A DNA stretch of 64,000 nucleotides, from the NCBI GenBank assembly GCA_963930775.1, contig OZ005689.1, forward strand, positions 35,170,694 to 35,234,693. Reading direction: 5' to 3'. Position 1 is the stretch's first letter, and every line of letters starts with the position of its first letter. The notes beneath the pieces were generated by a model that saw nothing but the letters and a program-made list of their open reading frames with translations, searched no databases and was not told where the DNA came from. Below, piece by piece: positions 10,689 through 21,400 of this stretch. Source of the stretch: Cliona cf. orientalis (Eukaryota > Porifera > Demospongiae > Clionaida > Clionaidae). Position numbers and translations under genes: made by a program.

Positions 10689-11822
10689 TAAATTAAGTGT
10701 ACCTCAAACTATTGATTGAAAAGTTGCAACAGATTGGTTTGCATAACAATCTATTGGCATGGATAACCGATCATCTCACCCAGAGGAAACAAACAGTTGT
10801 AGTTGAAGGAGCCACTTCTAGCCAAGCACTGGTATCTTCTGGTGTGCCACAAGGATCAGTACTCGGTCCTTTATTATTTTCCATAATATATTACATTGAT
10901 GACATCACTGGCGTTGCTTTATCACTACAATCTGACCTAGTGCTGTATGCAGATGATGTTCCACTTTACCGCACAATCTCTTATTGGGAAGATACCTCAC
11001 TCTTACAGTCCGATCTTGATGCAATCGAGACCTGGTCTACAGACCACCTCCTGCAGCTCAACCCTGTTAAATGCAAATGTATGTTAATCTCTAAAAAAGA
11101 GACATCTAAGTATTGGCCATTTTACTCTTTTCTTGGATGGAAACGAGCTCGAGGAAGTGAGCATCTTCAAGTACCTTGGAGTTCTGATTAAAAGTAACCC
11201 TTTCATGGTCCGAACGTACAACCGAGATTTGCAGCAAAGTAAGAGATTTTGGGTCTTCTATAGGAACTTCTACAATAACTCATCATCTGAAACGCTCCGG
11301 CAGCTGTACCTCAGTCTGGTGCGCCTGCACCCGCACAATTGTGGGATCCTAATGACATTGACAAGTTGGAATCAGTCCAAACGTTTGCTTTGAAACTTGT
11401 TACACATCAATGGGATGCTAACTATAACATTGCTCGAAGTAACTGATATCCCTAGACTGAGTGAAAGAAGGTTGCATCTAAAACTAGCACAAGTGTACAA
11501 GATCGTCCACAATCTATGCTATTTTCTGGAGGGTATTATTTCAGAGGCAGGCAGCTCACTCGGAGAGACTAGCTAGAACTGACTCTTAGCTGTCCATTTG
11601 CATGTACCAATTAGTTTTATAATTCATGTGTGCCAAGTAGTATTGCTGCATGGAATTCTCTTGATGATAGCCAGGTGTGCACCACTACCTTGTCTTAATT
11701 TAAACGTTTGCTCTACACCTAAGTATGCATTCTGTCTTTTATTTTTTGTTTCTTAGTTCCCTGGGTGCACACTCGATTAGTATTTGCTATTGTGTACCCA
11801 CTGCTTTGTAATGCAGAAAGTT
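10689..11822 (+). pseudogene. LINE copy B reverse transcriptase and 3' tail
   Basis: Reverse transcriptase starting inside the SVPH box, with SSGVPQGSVLGPLLF and the YADD catalytic box in VLYADDVPLY. A frame switch occurs near 11140-11190 and further damage follows. The C-terminal part and 3' tail (to about 11822, ending aaagttttatagaca) match copy A. Homology to copy A begins at agtgtacctca, marking the inversion breakpoint. Non-functional. Confidence 0.85.
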
Positions 11823-11847
11823 TTATAGACAAATTACACACTAATTA

Positions 11848-12200
11848 CACACTAAGTAGAAAAAAAAAAGATTTCCATTATTGGGACTCTGGGGAGCAGA
11901 TGGGACTGTAAGTTTTATATGGGCACGCAGAATGGCTCAAAGTACGAACTTTGATCGAGAGACTTTTTTGATTCACACCCTAGAATTAAAGTTATGGCTC
12001 TTTGAAGTTTGTATAGGAAGCCATTCACTTGCAATGTTTACCAAAAAACTTTTATGGGCACGCGGGGTACGTTGATGACCCTTTACCAAACATACATTGT
12101 ACATACTACTGTTTGGGTGCTTGCTTGCATTGTATGGCTCTACTATGCGTCCTGCTCGACTGTGTGGTGGTTTTTGGACCATTCTTTTCTGCTTAGTGTG
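11848..12200. mobile_element. Short TIR element, CACTA-like, copy 1
   Basis: It begins CACACTAAGTAGAAAA and ends with the inverted CTTTTCTGCTTAGTGTG. Its body (ttgattcacacc..agaattaaagtta, then tgcttgcattgtatgg) aligns with the copy at 53336-53721. The CACTA/TAGTG ends recall EnSpm elements, but a clear target duplication is not visible. It lies against the 3' end of LINE copy B. Confidence 0.7.
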
Positions 12201-12229
12201 TGGTCCCCTTGAAAAAAAAAGAAGTTTAA

Positions 12230-13971
12230 CCGATTATAGGCCAAGAGGTCATGTCGTCATACGTATTGCCAACGCCGAATTTTATTCAAGAAAGTAGTGA
12301 CACAAATAAAGCGTCTTGTACAGCATAGCAGCACAGCCACACAGGCAGTACAGGCCTTCATGATATGTAAGACAAGTAGCTGCAACATTCTAGTACAGTG
12401 CTACAGAGCAAGAGAGTAGATTTTTACCACCGTGTGGTTTTTGCAGTGTTTTGTGGTTAAACTTGCATGTATCTTTATTTGATTTGATACCCAGTTAGGT
12501 CAATGGATGGACTATCTACATATGCAGTGGAAAGCTGATATCACCTTCTATATGGCTTCAGCATGCAAGAATGGCCAAAAATTTCCGATTCTTATGTTAG
12601 GCACAGTTTCACGGGATTGGATTATAGTTAAGAACCATGATTTGAATTGAAGATAGGCACCAACTAGATACATCTTTGTGCCAAATAAGAAGTCTTAACC
12701 ACAAAGAGTCACGGAGATATTCACCAAAATAGCCTAAAATATGGTCTATTTACGTTAGGCACAGAATCTTGCATGAAAGCTTTAGTTAAGAGTCAATATT
12801 GTGCCCTATGCATCCTTATGCATTAACAATCCTAGTGTATATGTGAAACTGCGAATATGTTGCAGGAAACGCCCAATCCGGAAGCAAATATTTCCGCCGG
12901 TTGCTCCAGACGGGTCGAAGTCTGCCTTGATGACGTATGCCCAACGCACGTATATACAATAGTGACGTTTACATTGACCACGCCCACTGGCGAGCTAAGA
13001 ACGAGAGGCAGCGAGAACCGAGCTCTTAGCGTTCAACGCGTGGAGCACTTCGCTTCTGAAGCGTTGAAGGGAGGTAAGATAGTAACGATAAGCAGCCTAA
13101 AAGCCTTTTTAATGCTCCATAGTATTTTTGTGGGGTTGATAGCTACCGCTTGACTAGGTGGTCCGACAGTCGCTCGTGCTAGCTACGTACGGTATTACTG
13201 TGTAGAAGCAGACATACCAGAGTGATTCTCTACCTTCAGAAACTTACCTCAACTCGTCCATAGCCTTCGATCTTGCAATTTTTGATCGTTTGTATTGCTA
13301 TGTATAGCGCACGTGATACCAGACTAACGTCATCGTTCGTCATACCTTCTGTTACGGAGCGATGTTTGTTTGATGCTTTGCACACCAGTACTGCAGCTAA
13401 AAGTGCTATTTCTATTCATTGTAGGTCAAAATAAGTGTGCATGCAAAGTTAGAAAAAAATCTACTCTTTTGCTCTGTAGCACTGTACGCAGCTAGGGCGC
13501 TACTATACATACCATAAGCTACAAACATACACAAAAGCATACACAAAAGCTTATAAGCTTACTTACCTCCATAATGGCTGCCGTCTTCGAGTCGCTCCCA
13601 GGTAAGTGCTTGGCTCTGTTGAAAAGCTCATCATATCTGTGTAGGTATAGACTTAGTCTAGCTATAATATTATACTTAGCAACAGAGCTGTACCTACTGG
13701 AAAACGTACCGCTCTCGTACCCGGATCAGTAACCATTATCGTCGATTTTCACAAAAACATTTTAGTAGCGAGGGTAGGTTGGGCCAACCGTGACCTCACG
13801 CCGCAGGTAAGGGAGGCCCCCTAGTAGTCATAGACAGGAAGCCAGAGCATGGCTTCTCGTTCTTTGGAATGTAGGTGGTGCCATAGCGCTAATATAGCTG
13901 TACTAACGCCAATTGGCGTCAACGGCGGTTCGCGCGCATGACGCCAATTGGCATCAATGGCGTATAATCGG
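12230..13971. mobile_element. Non-autonomous piggyBac-like element
   Basis: TTAA (12226-12229) followed by CCGATTATA, and at the other end TATAATCGG followed by TTAA (13972-13975). No transposase is encoded. The ends share CCGATTA with piggyBac-1. Near the right end the palindrome ACGCCAATTGGCGT and a near copy occur (about 13908-13955), which may be transposase-binding sites. A TA-flanked element is nested inside. Confidence 0.72.
12396..13484. mobile_element. TA-flanked non-autonomous mariner-like element, nested
   Basis: It starts TA then CAGTGCTACAGAGCAAGAG (12396) and ends with the inverse CTTTTGCTCTGTAGCACTG then TA (13485-13486). The inverted repeat is about 30 bp and near-perfect. 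CAGTGC ends with TA flanks are typical of Tc1/mariner. The interior holds a 98-residue open frame (12857-13153) that I do not recognise and do not call a gene. Confidence 0.7.
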
Positions 13972-13975
13972 TTAA

Positions 13976-15580
13976 GGTTACGGGATAGTGTTCCGCCCAC
14001 ACGGTCAAAGTTCACATGAATAATAAATAGGACAGTTTTTGTCGACATTCTTTGCACAGTCAAGGCACAGGTAAGTAGCGTACTTATGCCTGCTCCATGG
14101 TTCACAAAAACGGAAAGCAAACCTGCCACTGTCTGTCTGCAAGTGCGGGTAAGTATTGCAATTTTCTGCGTCAGTTATGCCAAGGTGAACAGTTTATTTG
14201 TATTGACATACAAAGATAGCTTAATGAGTCTCTACAGGGCCAACTGTAGCATTAAAACTCCATCGAGTTACACAAACAGAAAGCGAACATAAATTTTACT
14301 GCTCAGCTGCCATGTGACTCAATGGCGGCCCTCCAGGGCAAACGACTTATCTTAGAGTTTTCGAAAAAGCGCTATACTTGGCCCTGCTCGATCGATGGAC
14401 TAGCGTGAAAAATAGCGAAGTCAGTTCGTTCAAGTCTCTTGTCTCCAAAAGTTGACGCAGAAATTTGGACTTCTGTTTTCATCTGGAAATGGTCGACACT
14501 CGTTCGTGTTTCTGACAAAACCACATTAAAATTGTGTCCGTGCGCAATCCTTTATAAAGTGTGCCTCGAATACTATCCTGTAACCATAAAACTAATGCTG
14601 ATCGATTTAAATTAAAATGCCCATTTGACTTCTGGAAAACAGTACTGGAGCAGAAGGGCCCCAAGGAAATATTCTTTTTGACAAAGAACCGTAAGAACTC
14701 TAACTGTTGATGGATTGGTGAGGAATCCTGTTTGACATATTCATCGATATCAACTTATCCTTCCCAGGGGGAGCTCTCGCCCTGATCTGCTTACAGCACG
14801 CCAAGAGACATTGATAGGGAACAGAATTTGTCACAGATGGAACAGTGGTATTACGGGAACATTCTTAGTCTTGTCCTAGGTACTGATTGGTTTAATGTTT
14901 AATGTTCATTATGATGGAGATCTAATTTTATCCCTCAACCTATTTTTTGGACATACAAAAAGGTGAATTGAACATAGTTTATAAGCATTGTCTTAATGCA
15001 ATATTAGTTACTAATTGAGATAAGAATGCTATGCTTTTGGTAAATATATTTTCTAGTCCATGACAAGTTACTTTATCATAATTAACCATTTGTGGTTTAT
15101 TTTGTGGTTTATTATGTATTATGAGAACAACTAATGAAATGATACATTATGTTTCACAAGGTCTTGGTCATGGTCGGATAACTGCGTAATCATGTCCTGC
15201 AATTGCGTGCTGACTGTATGTTATCTTTGTGATGTTATACAATTAGCTCTACAGCCAGCTCAATTAAATTATATTTTTAGTATCAAGTGTGGGAATATAT
15301 CAGCTCAAATACTTCCAAGTAATGTTATTTACTGACATTAAAAAAATTATTTGAAGGGTTACTAACAAATTAAATTGTTTCATCTCATATCACTAATAAT
15401 ATAATAATATCGATATACGTTTAATATCACTATTGTCTGTTTCCATCTTCGGATAATTGATACCGCGTACCGCATACCAAGATGTGTGGCAGTTTCACTT
15501 GACTGTAGCTACACACGTACATGTGCTGCATCCCCTGAGAGCTGCATGCTGGCCAGCTAGCTGGAGCAGCTTGGTGCGAC
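13976..15580. other. Unassigned sequence
   Basis: No protein family, paired terminal repeat or RNA gene recognised. Several splice-donor-like GGTAAG sites occur at 14050-14160 but no coherent exon set could be built. Confidence 0.35.
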
Positions 15581-16250
15581 GTTAGCCTCGTCCCCAGGCA
15601 CCCCGATCATTTCAACGCACGTGAGAAAGGAGGGGAAGCCTGGTATCTAACGTCACGTGAGACCGCCCAATAGCACCTGACCAAACGACAGCGTGGGCGG
15701 ACATTAATTATCGCCCTGCCTTCTAGCTCCATCGCCCACGCGATAGTGCGAGCAAGCTTGCGTTTTAGCCGCATGTTTGCCAGGAAAAGATCGACTCCTT
15801 CCAGTTGAAAAAAAAGCAGAACATCGCTGCCGTCTTCTTGTGAGACAGCGTTCACCTCAAATGACATTATTTTGTTGGCTTTTAGTCCACAGTATACGTC
15901 GAATATTGCCAACAGTTCACCGAATTGTTCAACAAACCAGGCAGATCGGTGTCGATGTGGCCTTCATCACTGTCAAAATGGAGGTAAGTAAATGCCGTAA
16001 ATGGCACAAATCATGTAAAATATATTTCATAAACTCCAGTATACTTGCCATCAGATTATTCACGTCCTTTTGGTTTCACGCGTGAACTGCGACTTTTGGC
16101 GCCCAGCTGTGATCGATTTGAAATTTGAAGTTCCAGTGTCCCGTTTTTTGGTGTGTGTAGCTACTCTTTTGAAAAAAATGAAGCGTTTCTGTAAGGAAAG
16201 GTTGAAGTGTCCTGTGATGACAGGGGGTCTGGTCGAAGGAGCTGGTTGTA
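15581..16250. other. Upstream region of the RecQ-like gene
   Basis: It starts with gcctcgtccccaggc, a phrase also found near 27778 and 28369, probably the end of a dispersed repeat. A minus-strand open frame of 101 codons (15607-15912) has no recognisable family; it could be a divergent transcript or chance. No firm call. Confidence 0.3.
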
Positions 16251-16659
16251 TCATGCCTGAGAAGTTGAAGTGTGCACTACATAAGTACTACAAGCACACA
16301 GATTTCAGACCTGGCCAGCTTGAGTCTCTGTTGCCAATTGTACACAGCAAGGATGTTTTTGTGAGGTTGGCTACTGGCAGTGGAAAATCACTGTGCATGT
16401 TTTTGGTCCCTCTTGCTGTCAGTGATTCTGCAATGGCAATCATCATCAGTCCACTCAATGGTTTGATGGATGAGCAGGTTTGAAATGTTCGAAAAGGCCT
16501 TGTTTATGCGGTATAGTGGTTTTGTGGTAATTAGGTTAGCCATCTTCAGAGCATTGGGGTAGGTGCAGTAAGAGCCACACCAGCTTTAAGATCAGAGGAC
16601 ATTTAAGCTGGAAAGTATCGTTTTAGTGAGTGTACAAGGTCTATAATATCATGAACGTT

Positions 16660-16660
<1 letters not shown>

Positions 16661-16691
<31 letters not shown>

Positions 16692-17457
16692 GTCTATAAT
16701 ACTTCTTGCAATTAAGCAAAGGACATACAATAGCTATAAAAGCTAATCTAGTGCATGCCCAGTATCTATCATTATGATTAAGTCTTAAGTTTTGCCCTGG
16801 ATCTAGTTCTTGCTGCAATAGGGGTAGGCTGCTGAGAACCTCCAACAATCTCGCTTTCTGAATCAGTAACAGGGTCTTCATCTTCACTTTCAGTGCCGGA
16901 CTCTGATGGTGTCTTGAGAGTACCACGGAGATGGACAGGGAATCTAAGTTTCCAACAAGGTGGTAGCCGAGGTCGCCTCCTCTTTCTTGAAACCCGTGTC
17001 CAGGTACTTTCATCAACTGGTGGTGACAAACTAGATGCACAAGCAGATTCATGTTCATCATCCTGGCGGGCTTCATCTGGAGTCACAGAAGTTAGCTTCT
17101 TAGGCTTTGGAGGCTCAGTGGTGGCACTCTGCTTGGGAGGAGTTGTAGCAATTACCTGGGCTTTGGCCTTATCCCTCTGTCTCCTCTTTCTCTTCCTCCT
17201 TTTCTTCTTTGACTGAACTTCACTTTTATTTTCCACATTTTCAGGGGCAGGCCAAAAGAAACTGACAGAAAAGCCACCACTGGTTGACCTTGCAGTCCAG
17301 TGTGCCTCACTTAGCTTCAAACAACTCTGCTGGAGCTGGATACCAAGTGACAGGGGAAATCCTAGAGCACAGAGTGAGGCAAAGTCTCCATCTAGCACAG
17401 CTACTCTGATAGCTTTGTCAGCCATTTTTATGTTACGTGTTAGCTTCAATATTATTT
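16661..17457 (-). mobile_element. Retroposed ORF element with LINE-type tail
   Basis: Minus orientation, ending in a poly(A) of over 20 bases (poly-T at 16664-16690). It is flanked by ACGTTT at 16655-16660 and 17458-17463, a likely short target duplication. The roughly 65 bp before the poly(A) match the 3' tail of the LINE at 11745-11815 (gattag..gctattgtrt..attatagaca), so the LINE machinery probably mobilised it. It contains one open frame of 223 codons and no reverse transcriptase, like mammalian half-LINEs that keep only ORF1. It sits in a RecQ intron in antisense. Confidence 0.72.
16778..17449 (-). CDS. K/R-rich protein of the retroposed element
   Basis: 223 residues, uninterrupted, with Mets at positions 1 and 9. 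The N-terminal part (AIRVAVLDGDFASLCALG, then EAHWTARSTSGGFSVSFFWP) looks folded. It is followed by a basic stretch (KKKRRKRKRRQRDKAKAQ), Pro/Thr-rich and acidic-Ser regions (ESGTESEDEDPV) and a basic C-terminus. The charge layout suits a nucleic-acid-binding ORF1-type protein, but I do not recognise the family. A processed host gene copy is the alternative. Confidence 0.6.
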   Translation of the reverse strand: MKLTRNIKMADKAIRVAVLDGDFASLCALGFPLSLGIQLQQSCLKLSEAHWTARSTSGGFSVSFFWPAPENVENKSEVQSKKKRRKRKRRQRDKAKAQVIATTPPKQSATTEPPKPKKLTSVTPDEARQDDEHESACASSLSPPVDESTWTRVSRKRRRPRLPPCWKLRFPVHLRGTLKTPSESGTESEDEDPVTDSESEIVGGSQQPTPIAARTRSRAKLKT

Positions 17458-18417
17458 ACGTTTGTCATAGTTCTTGTGTCTCCTGAGGTAGCCTTGTCAT
17501 CGTCTTTTGATACCATTTTTTCCCTACCATTAAATTTGTCAAAAGAAACTTAGTTCTAGTTGCTATTGATGAGGCTCACTGCATCACAGATTGGTATATA
17601 GCTACACATGTGTTTTGTAAGTCATTTGTAATAATTCAACGATATGTATGTTTTAGGGGAGCAGAGTTTCGTCCATCATTCGATAAGTTAGGAAGACTCA
17701 GAGCTATCATTAAATGCCCTTTCATGGCTTTGACAGCCACAGCCTCTCAGAGCACATATGATTCTATTGTTGAGTCTCTTCATTTAGACCAACAAGTTAC
17801 AGTCTCTCGCAGCCTGAATCGGCCTAATATTTATATTTCAGTTAGTGAACTCAAGAGCCTTAAAGTAAGCAAATAATCATGTATGATCTTTTGTTAGTGT
17901 TAGTATTACTATTACTTGATATTCAGAAAGACCTCGGTGGTGTTTGTTCTCGGTTGTCTGTACCTGATCCCCTTGATTTTCCGAAGACCATAATTTTTGT
18001 GCAAACAAAGGCGATAGCATGCAAAATTTTCTCTCTGTTGAAGGCAGCTACACTATCTGTGCCTAGCCGAGTTGATACGTACCATGCTTCAAACACGGAG
18101 AGCACAAAAGCTCAAGTGCATCGTGATTTTAGAGGTCAGACTCAGCTCAGGTGTTTGGTATCAACCATAGCGTTCGGAATGGTGGGAGAGTATACATTCT
18201 CTACCACCTCTTATAGTAGCCACTAGAATTATATTGTACTAGGGTATGGATATTCCCGATGAAACAGCTGTTTATCCAAACTGCGTCATTGATAAGCTAT
18301 GTAAAGAAGCACAGTTTATACGGACCAAAGAGGACATCAGCAATATCGTGGGCTTAAGACTAGAACTGCAAGACACCTTTTTAACTGTCATTTTAGATAT
18401 TTTATCACTTAATCCCA

Positions 18418-21400
18418 TCAGTAGATTTCTGATGGGGGGCTATTATAATCCACCACATGACTTCTCGACAGTGTTTTATTCAGCCAAGAACTACATAGTT
18501 TTTTGTAGCCTTTGTCTGTTAGATCAGTGAAAGCTGGAGACAGTCGATCTTCCACTGTAAGTGACACCTTGTTCTCCACCAGATGTTTTATCATCTTTGA
18601 CACATCAGAACCAGGGTCCCTGATGGTGTGAGCTGTTGTCTGTGGTGCTATTCCAAATGCTGCATCAGTTTTCTTTGCCGCATCTAACAGGAATAGAGCA
18701 CTCAAAGAGACCTCTTCTACATGTCTTTCAGTGAGGTTTCCACCAGCTGATCTCAGTGTCTGCTTAAATACCCTGCAATTCGCACAAGATGATGTGAGTA
18801 ATACTAGTATAGCATGCTAAGTACCGGTAACTTACAGATTATAACGTTCGATCATTTGATCAACTGGTTTTCCATGACCAGGTTTGCCCTTAGTGTTCAC
18901 ATTCCTGTTGAGTGTTGCAATGTAGGCAATGTGCTTTGGATAGTCGGTAGTCATGTTGGCAATTAGATTAACTGCTTCAGAAGCATAATTGGAGTATCCA
19001 GTGGCCAGGAATCGTGGTAGCCACCACCTCCAATGCCGTATGATGTGAGGGCCATCCCAGCGAATAGCCTCTCGTAGGTCAACATACGAATATCCCACAT
19101 GAAGAAAAGCCTTGTGCATACAATTAATAGGGTCAATACTCTCTGTAGGTGCCAATACTTCGTTTACTAGCTTCTCAGCTTCGCTTCGAAGCCATGCTAA
19201 TGAGCAAGGATGATCATATTGAGCAGATGGATTTTCAAGCTTTAACTGCTCCATAATGGCTGTAGTAAGATGGGCTTGAAACGCATGCATCAGGAATTCA
19301 TCTCCGACATTGAAGACTTCAACATTTAGCCGCCGAATTATGCTTCTTAAATTACTGAGTGATCCATCCTGTGATGGGACTCCCCAGAACATTGAGAAAA
19401 CAACTCTGAGGCATTCCCATAAGAAATGAAAATCACCTACATATGTAATAATAAGTCAATAACATGCACATACATGCTCACTAATATAGGTTAAGCCTTC
19501 ATACGTACATTGCTAGTACTATATTGTTCATGCATGTACATGCACCAAATGTATAGGTATATATATGCACTGTAGCTTTACAGTATACATGTATAGATCG
19601 TGAGGTTGAAGTATGTGCAAGGACTGTTCTAATTAATGTCCACCATGATACATGTTCACTAAAATTTAATTAAGCATATGACCCCCTTTATATTGGATAT
19701 TTGGAGTCTACATTATATACATGTACGTACATAGGGTTACACCATCTTAGAGGTATATATACCTGGTGTTTCACATGCCCATGCAAGTGTGTCAACGGTG
19801 TTTTTCTCATTTTGCCTCCATAGTTTGCTGCTGCGTATATTCTTACACGTCAACTGGTCTCCTACTACAACCTGGAAAATTTTAACACTTAGCGGACGAA
19901 TGTCACGAATTCGTGACGCGCGCGCGCTTGCGCGCAGACGATTGTCACGCATGCGTGACATGCGTATATGTATCATACGGACGATTGTCACGCATGCGTG
20001 ACATCCAAGGTGACCGCCCCCTTCATGAATTTTGTTACTTAGACGCGCGGATTTCAACGTGATTTACACCTGCGATCGACGGTGATCTCACATACGAAGG
20101 CTTCGAAGACCATGGCAAGGCTGTTTGATGCTGACCAGGTAGCTGACTGTTTGTCAGACTTTGATACTGAAGCTGAAAGTGAAGATAGTATGTACAATGA
20201 ATCAGAGAGTGACAACAGCAATAGTAGTGAGGATGATGCTAGCCTAGATGACAGTGATGCTACAGCTAGTGATAGTGACTCCTCTTCAAGCCTTGGAGGA
20301 GCCTCTGGGGATGACAGGGATGGCTCCAGAGACAATGTGAGCACCAATGGGCGTGGCAGAGCGAGAGGGAGAGGACGGGGTAGGGGAAGACCAGGAGTGA
20401 GAAGAGGGAGAGGGGGCAGAGGAGCAACTGGCAGACGAGGGAGGGCAGATACAGGCTCCAGCAGCACCAACCTGTATGTTTGGACAACAGTTGGAGAAGG
20501 TATGTATAACAAGAAGGCATCAAACTAACCCCCCCCCCCCCGACTAGTTGTACATACATATAAAAGTAGACCACCACTCAACTTTACATACAATTGTGTA
20601 TAATCTTTGCTCATTCTACTTGTACATGCTCATACATGTGCCTACAAACCCTTTCTTCATTTTGCCTGTGTACGTACGCACTGATTTATTCCAAACGTGC
20701 ATGTTTAGAATCACCAGAGCATAGAAAACAGGTTCACGTAGTATGTGTATGTACATGCAAAAATAGAATGAATAATCTCCAGATAAAAATCACCTAGACT
20801 TACATGCATGTACATGTACATGTACATGTACATAAAATTGGCTAGCCATCAACTAACCTGTATGATTCTTTGTATGTAGATGACACTGCTCCAGCCGCCC
20901 AGCCATTCACAGAGCAACCAGGGCCCAAGGTACCACCATCCTGTCAGACTCCAGAGGACTGCTTCTCCCTCTTTTTTGACGACACCTTGCTCCAGTACCT
21001 AGTTGACACCACCAACACATATGCTACGAAGAAGCTCGCCACCATGACCATCTCAAGCCGGTCACTATACAGGAACTGGAGACCTGTAACAGTGGAGGAG
21101 ATGAAGGGCTTCGTTGCTGTTGTGCTCAACATGGGGATAGTGCAGCTGACTAACCTGAAGGATTATTGGAGCACAGACGACACTACCAACTTCCCCTTCT
21201 TCCGCTCTGTCTTCTCCAGAGATCGATTTTTCCAGATCTTTGGTATGCTGTACGTGGGAGATCCAGATGGCACCACCAAGCGCAGCAAGATCCAGCCTCT
21301 GCTTGATCGTCTCTGTCCAGTGTTTGAGGCCACCTTCACACCCGACAGACAGATCGCAGTCGATGAGAGTGTCATCAATTTCAAAGGTAGAGTCTCCTTT

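Larger units (their letters stand above)
16253..18400 (+). pseudogene. RecQ-like DNA helicase, disrupted
   Basis: Exons from splice signals and motif order: 16253-16477 (FRPGQLESLL, Walker A ATGSGKS, SPLNGLMDEQ), 16535-16625 (VSHLQSIGVGAVRAT, EDI-stop-AGKYRF), 17471-17593 (ILVSPE, then the DEAH box in VAIDEAHCITDW), 17657-17864 (GAEFRPSF, ALTATAS), 17927-18181 (TIIFVQTKAIACKIF, DTYHAS, LVSTIAFGM) and 18243 on (GMDIPD). This is the ordered RecQ helicase core up to motif V; motif VI (QxxGRAGRD) is absent. A nonsense codon at 16604-16606 and a frame switch near 17505-17525 (a T run) break the frame. The intron 16626-17470 carries a retroposed element. After GMDIPD the sequence is not recognised and runs into the 3' end of the opposing DUF6589 gene. 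RecQ helicases unwind DNA 3'-5' in repair; this copy looks non-functional. Confidence 0.8.

Noticed and set aside
12857..13153. 98-codon open frame as a gene
   Set aside because: It lies in a non-autonomous element, has no recognisable motif, and is within chance length.
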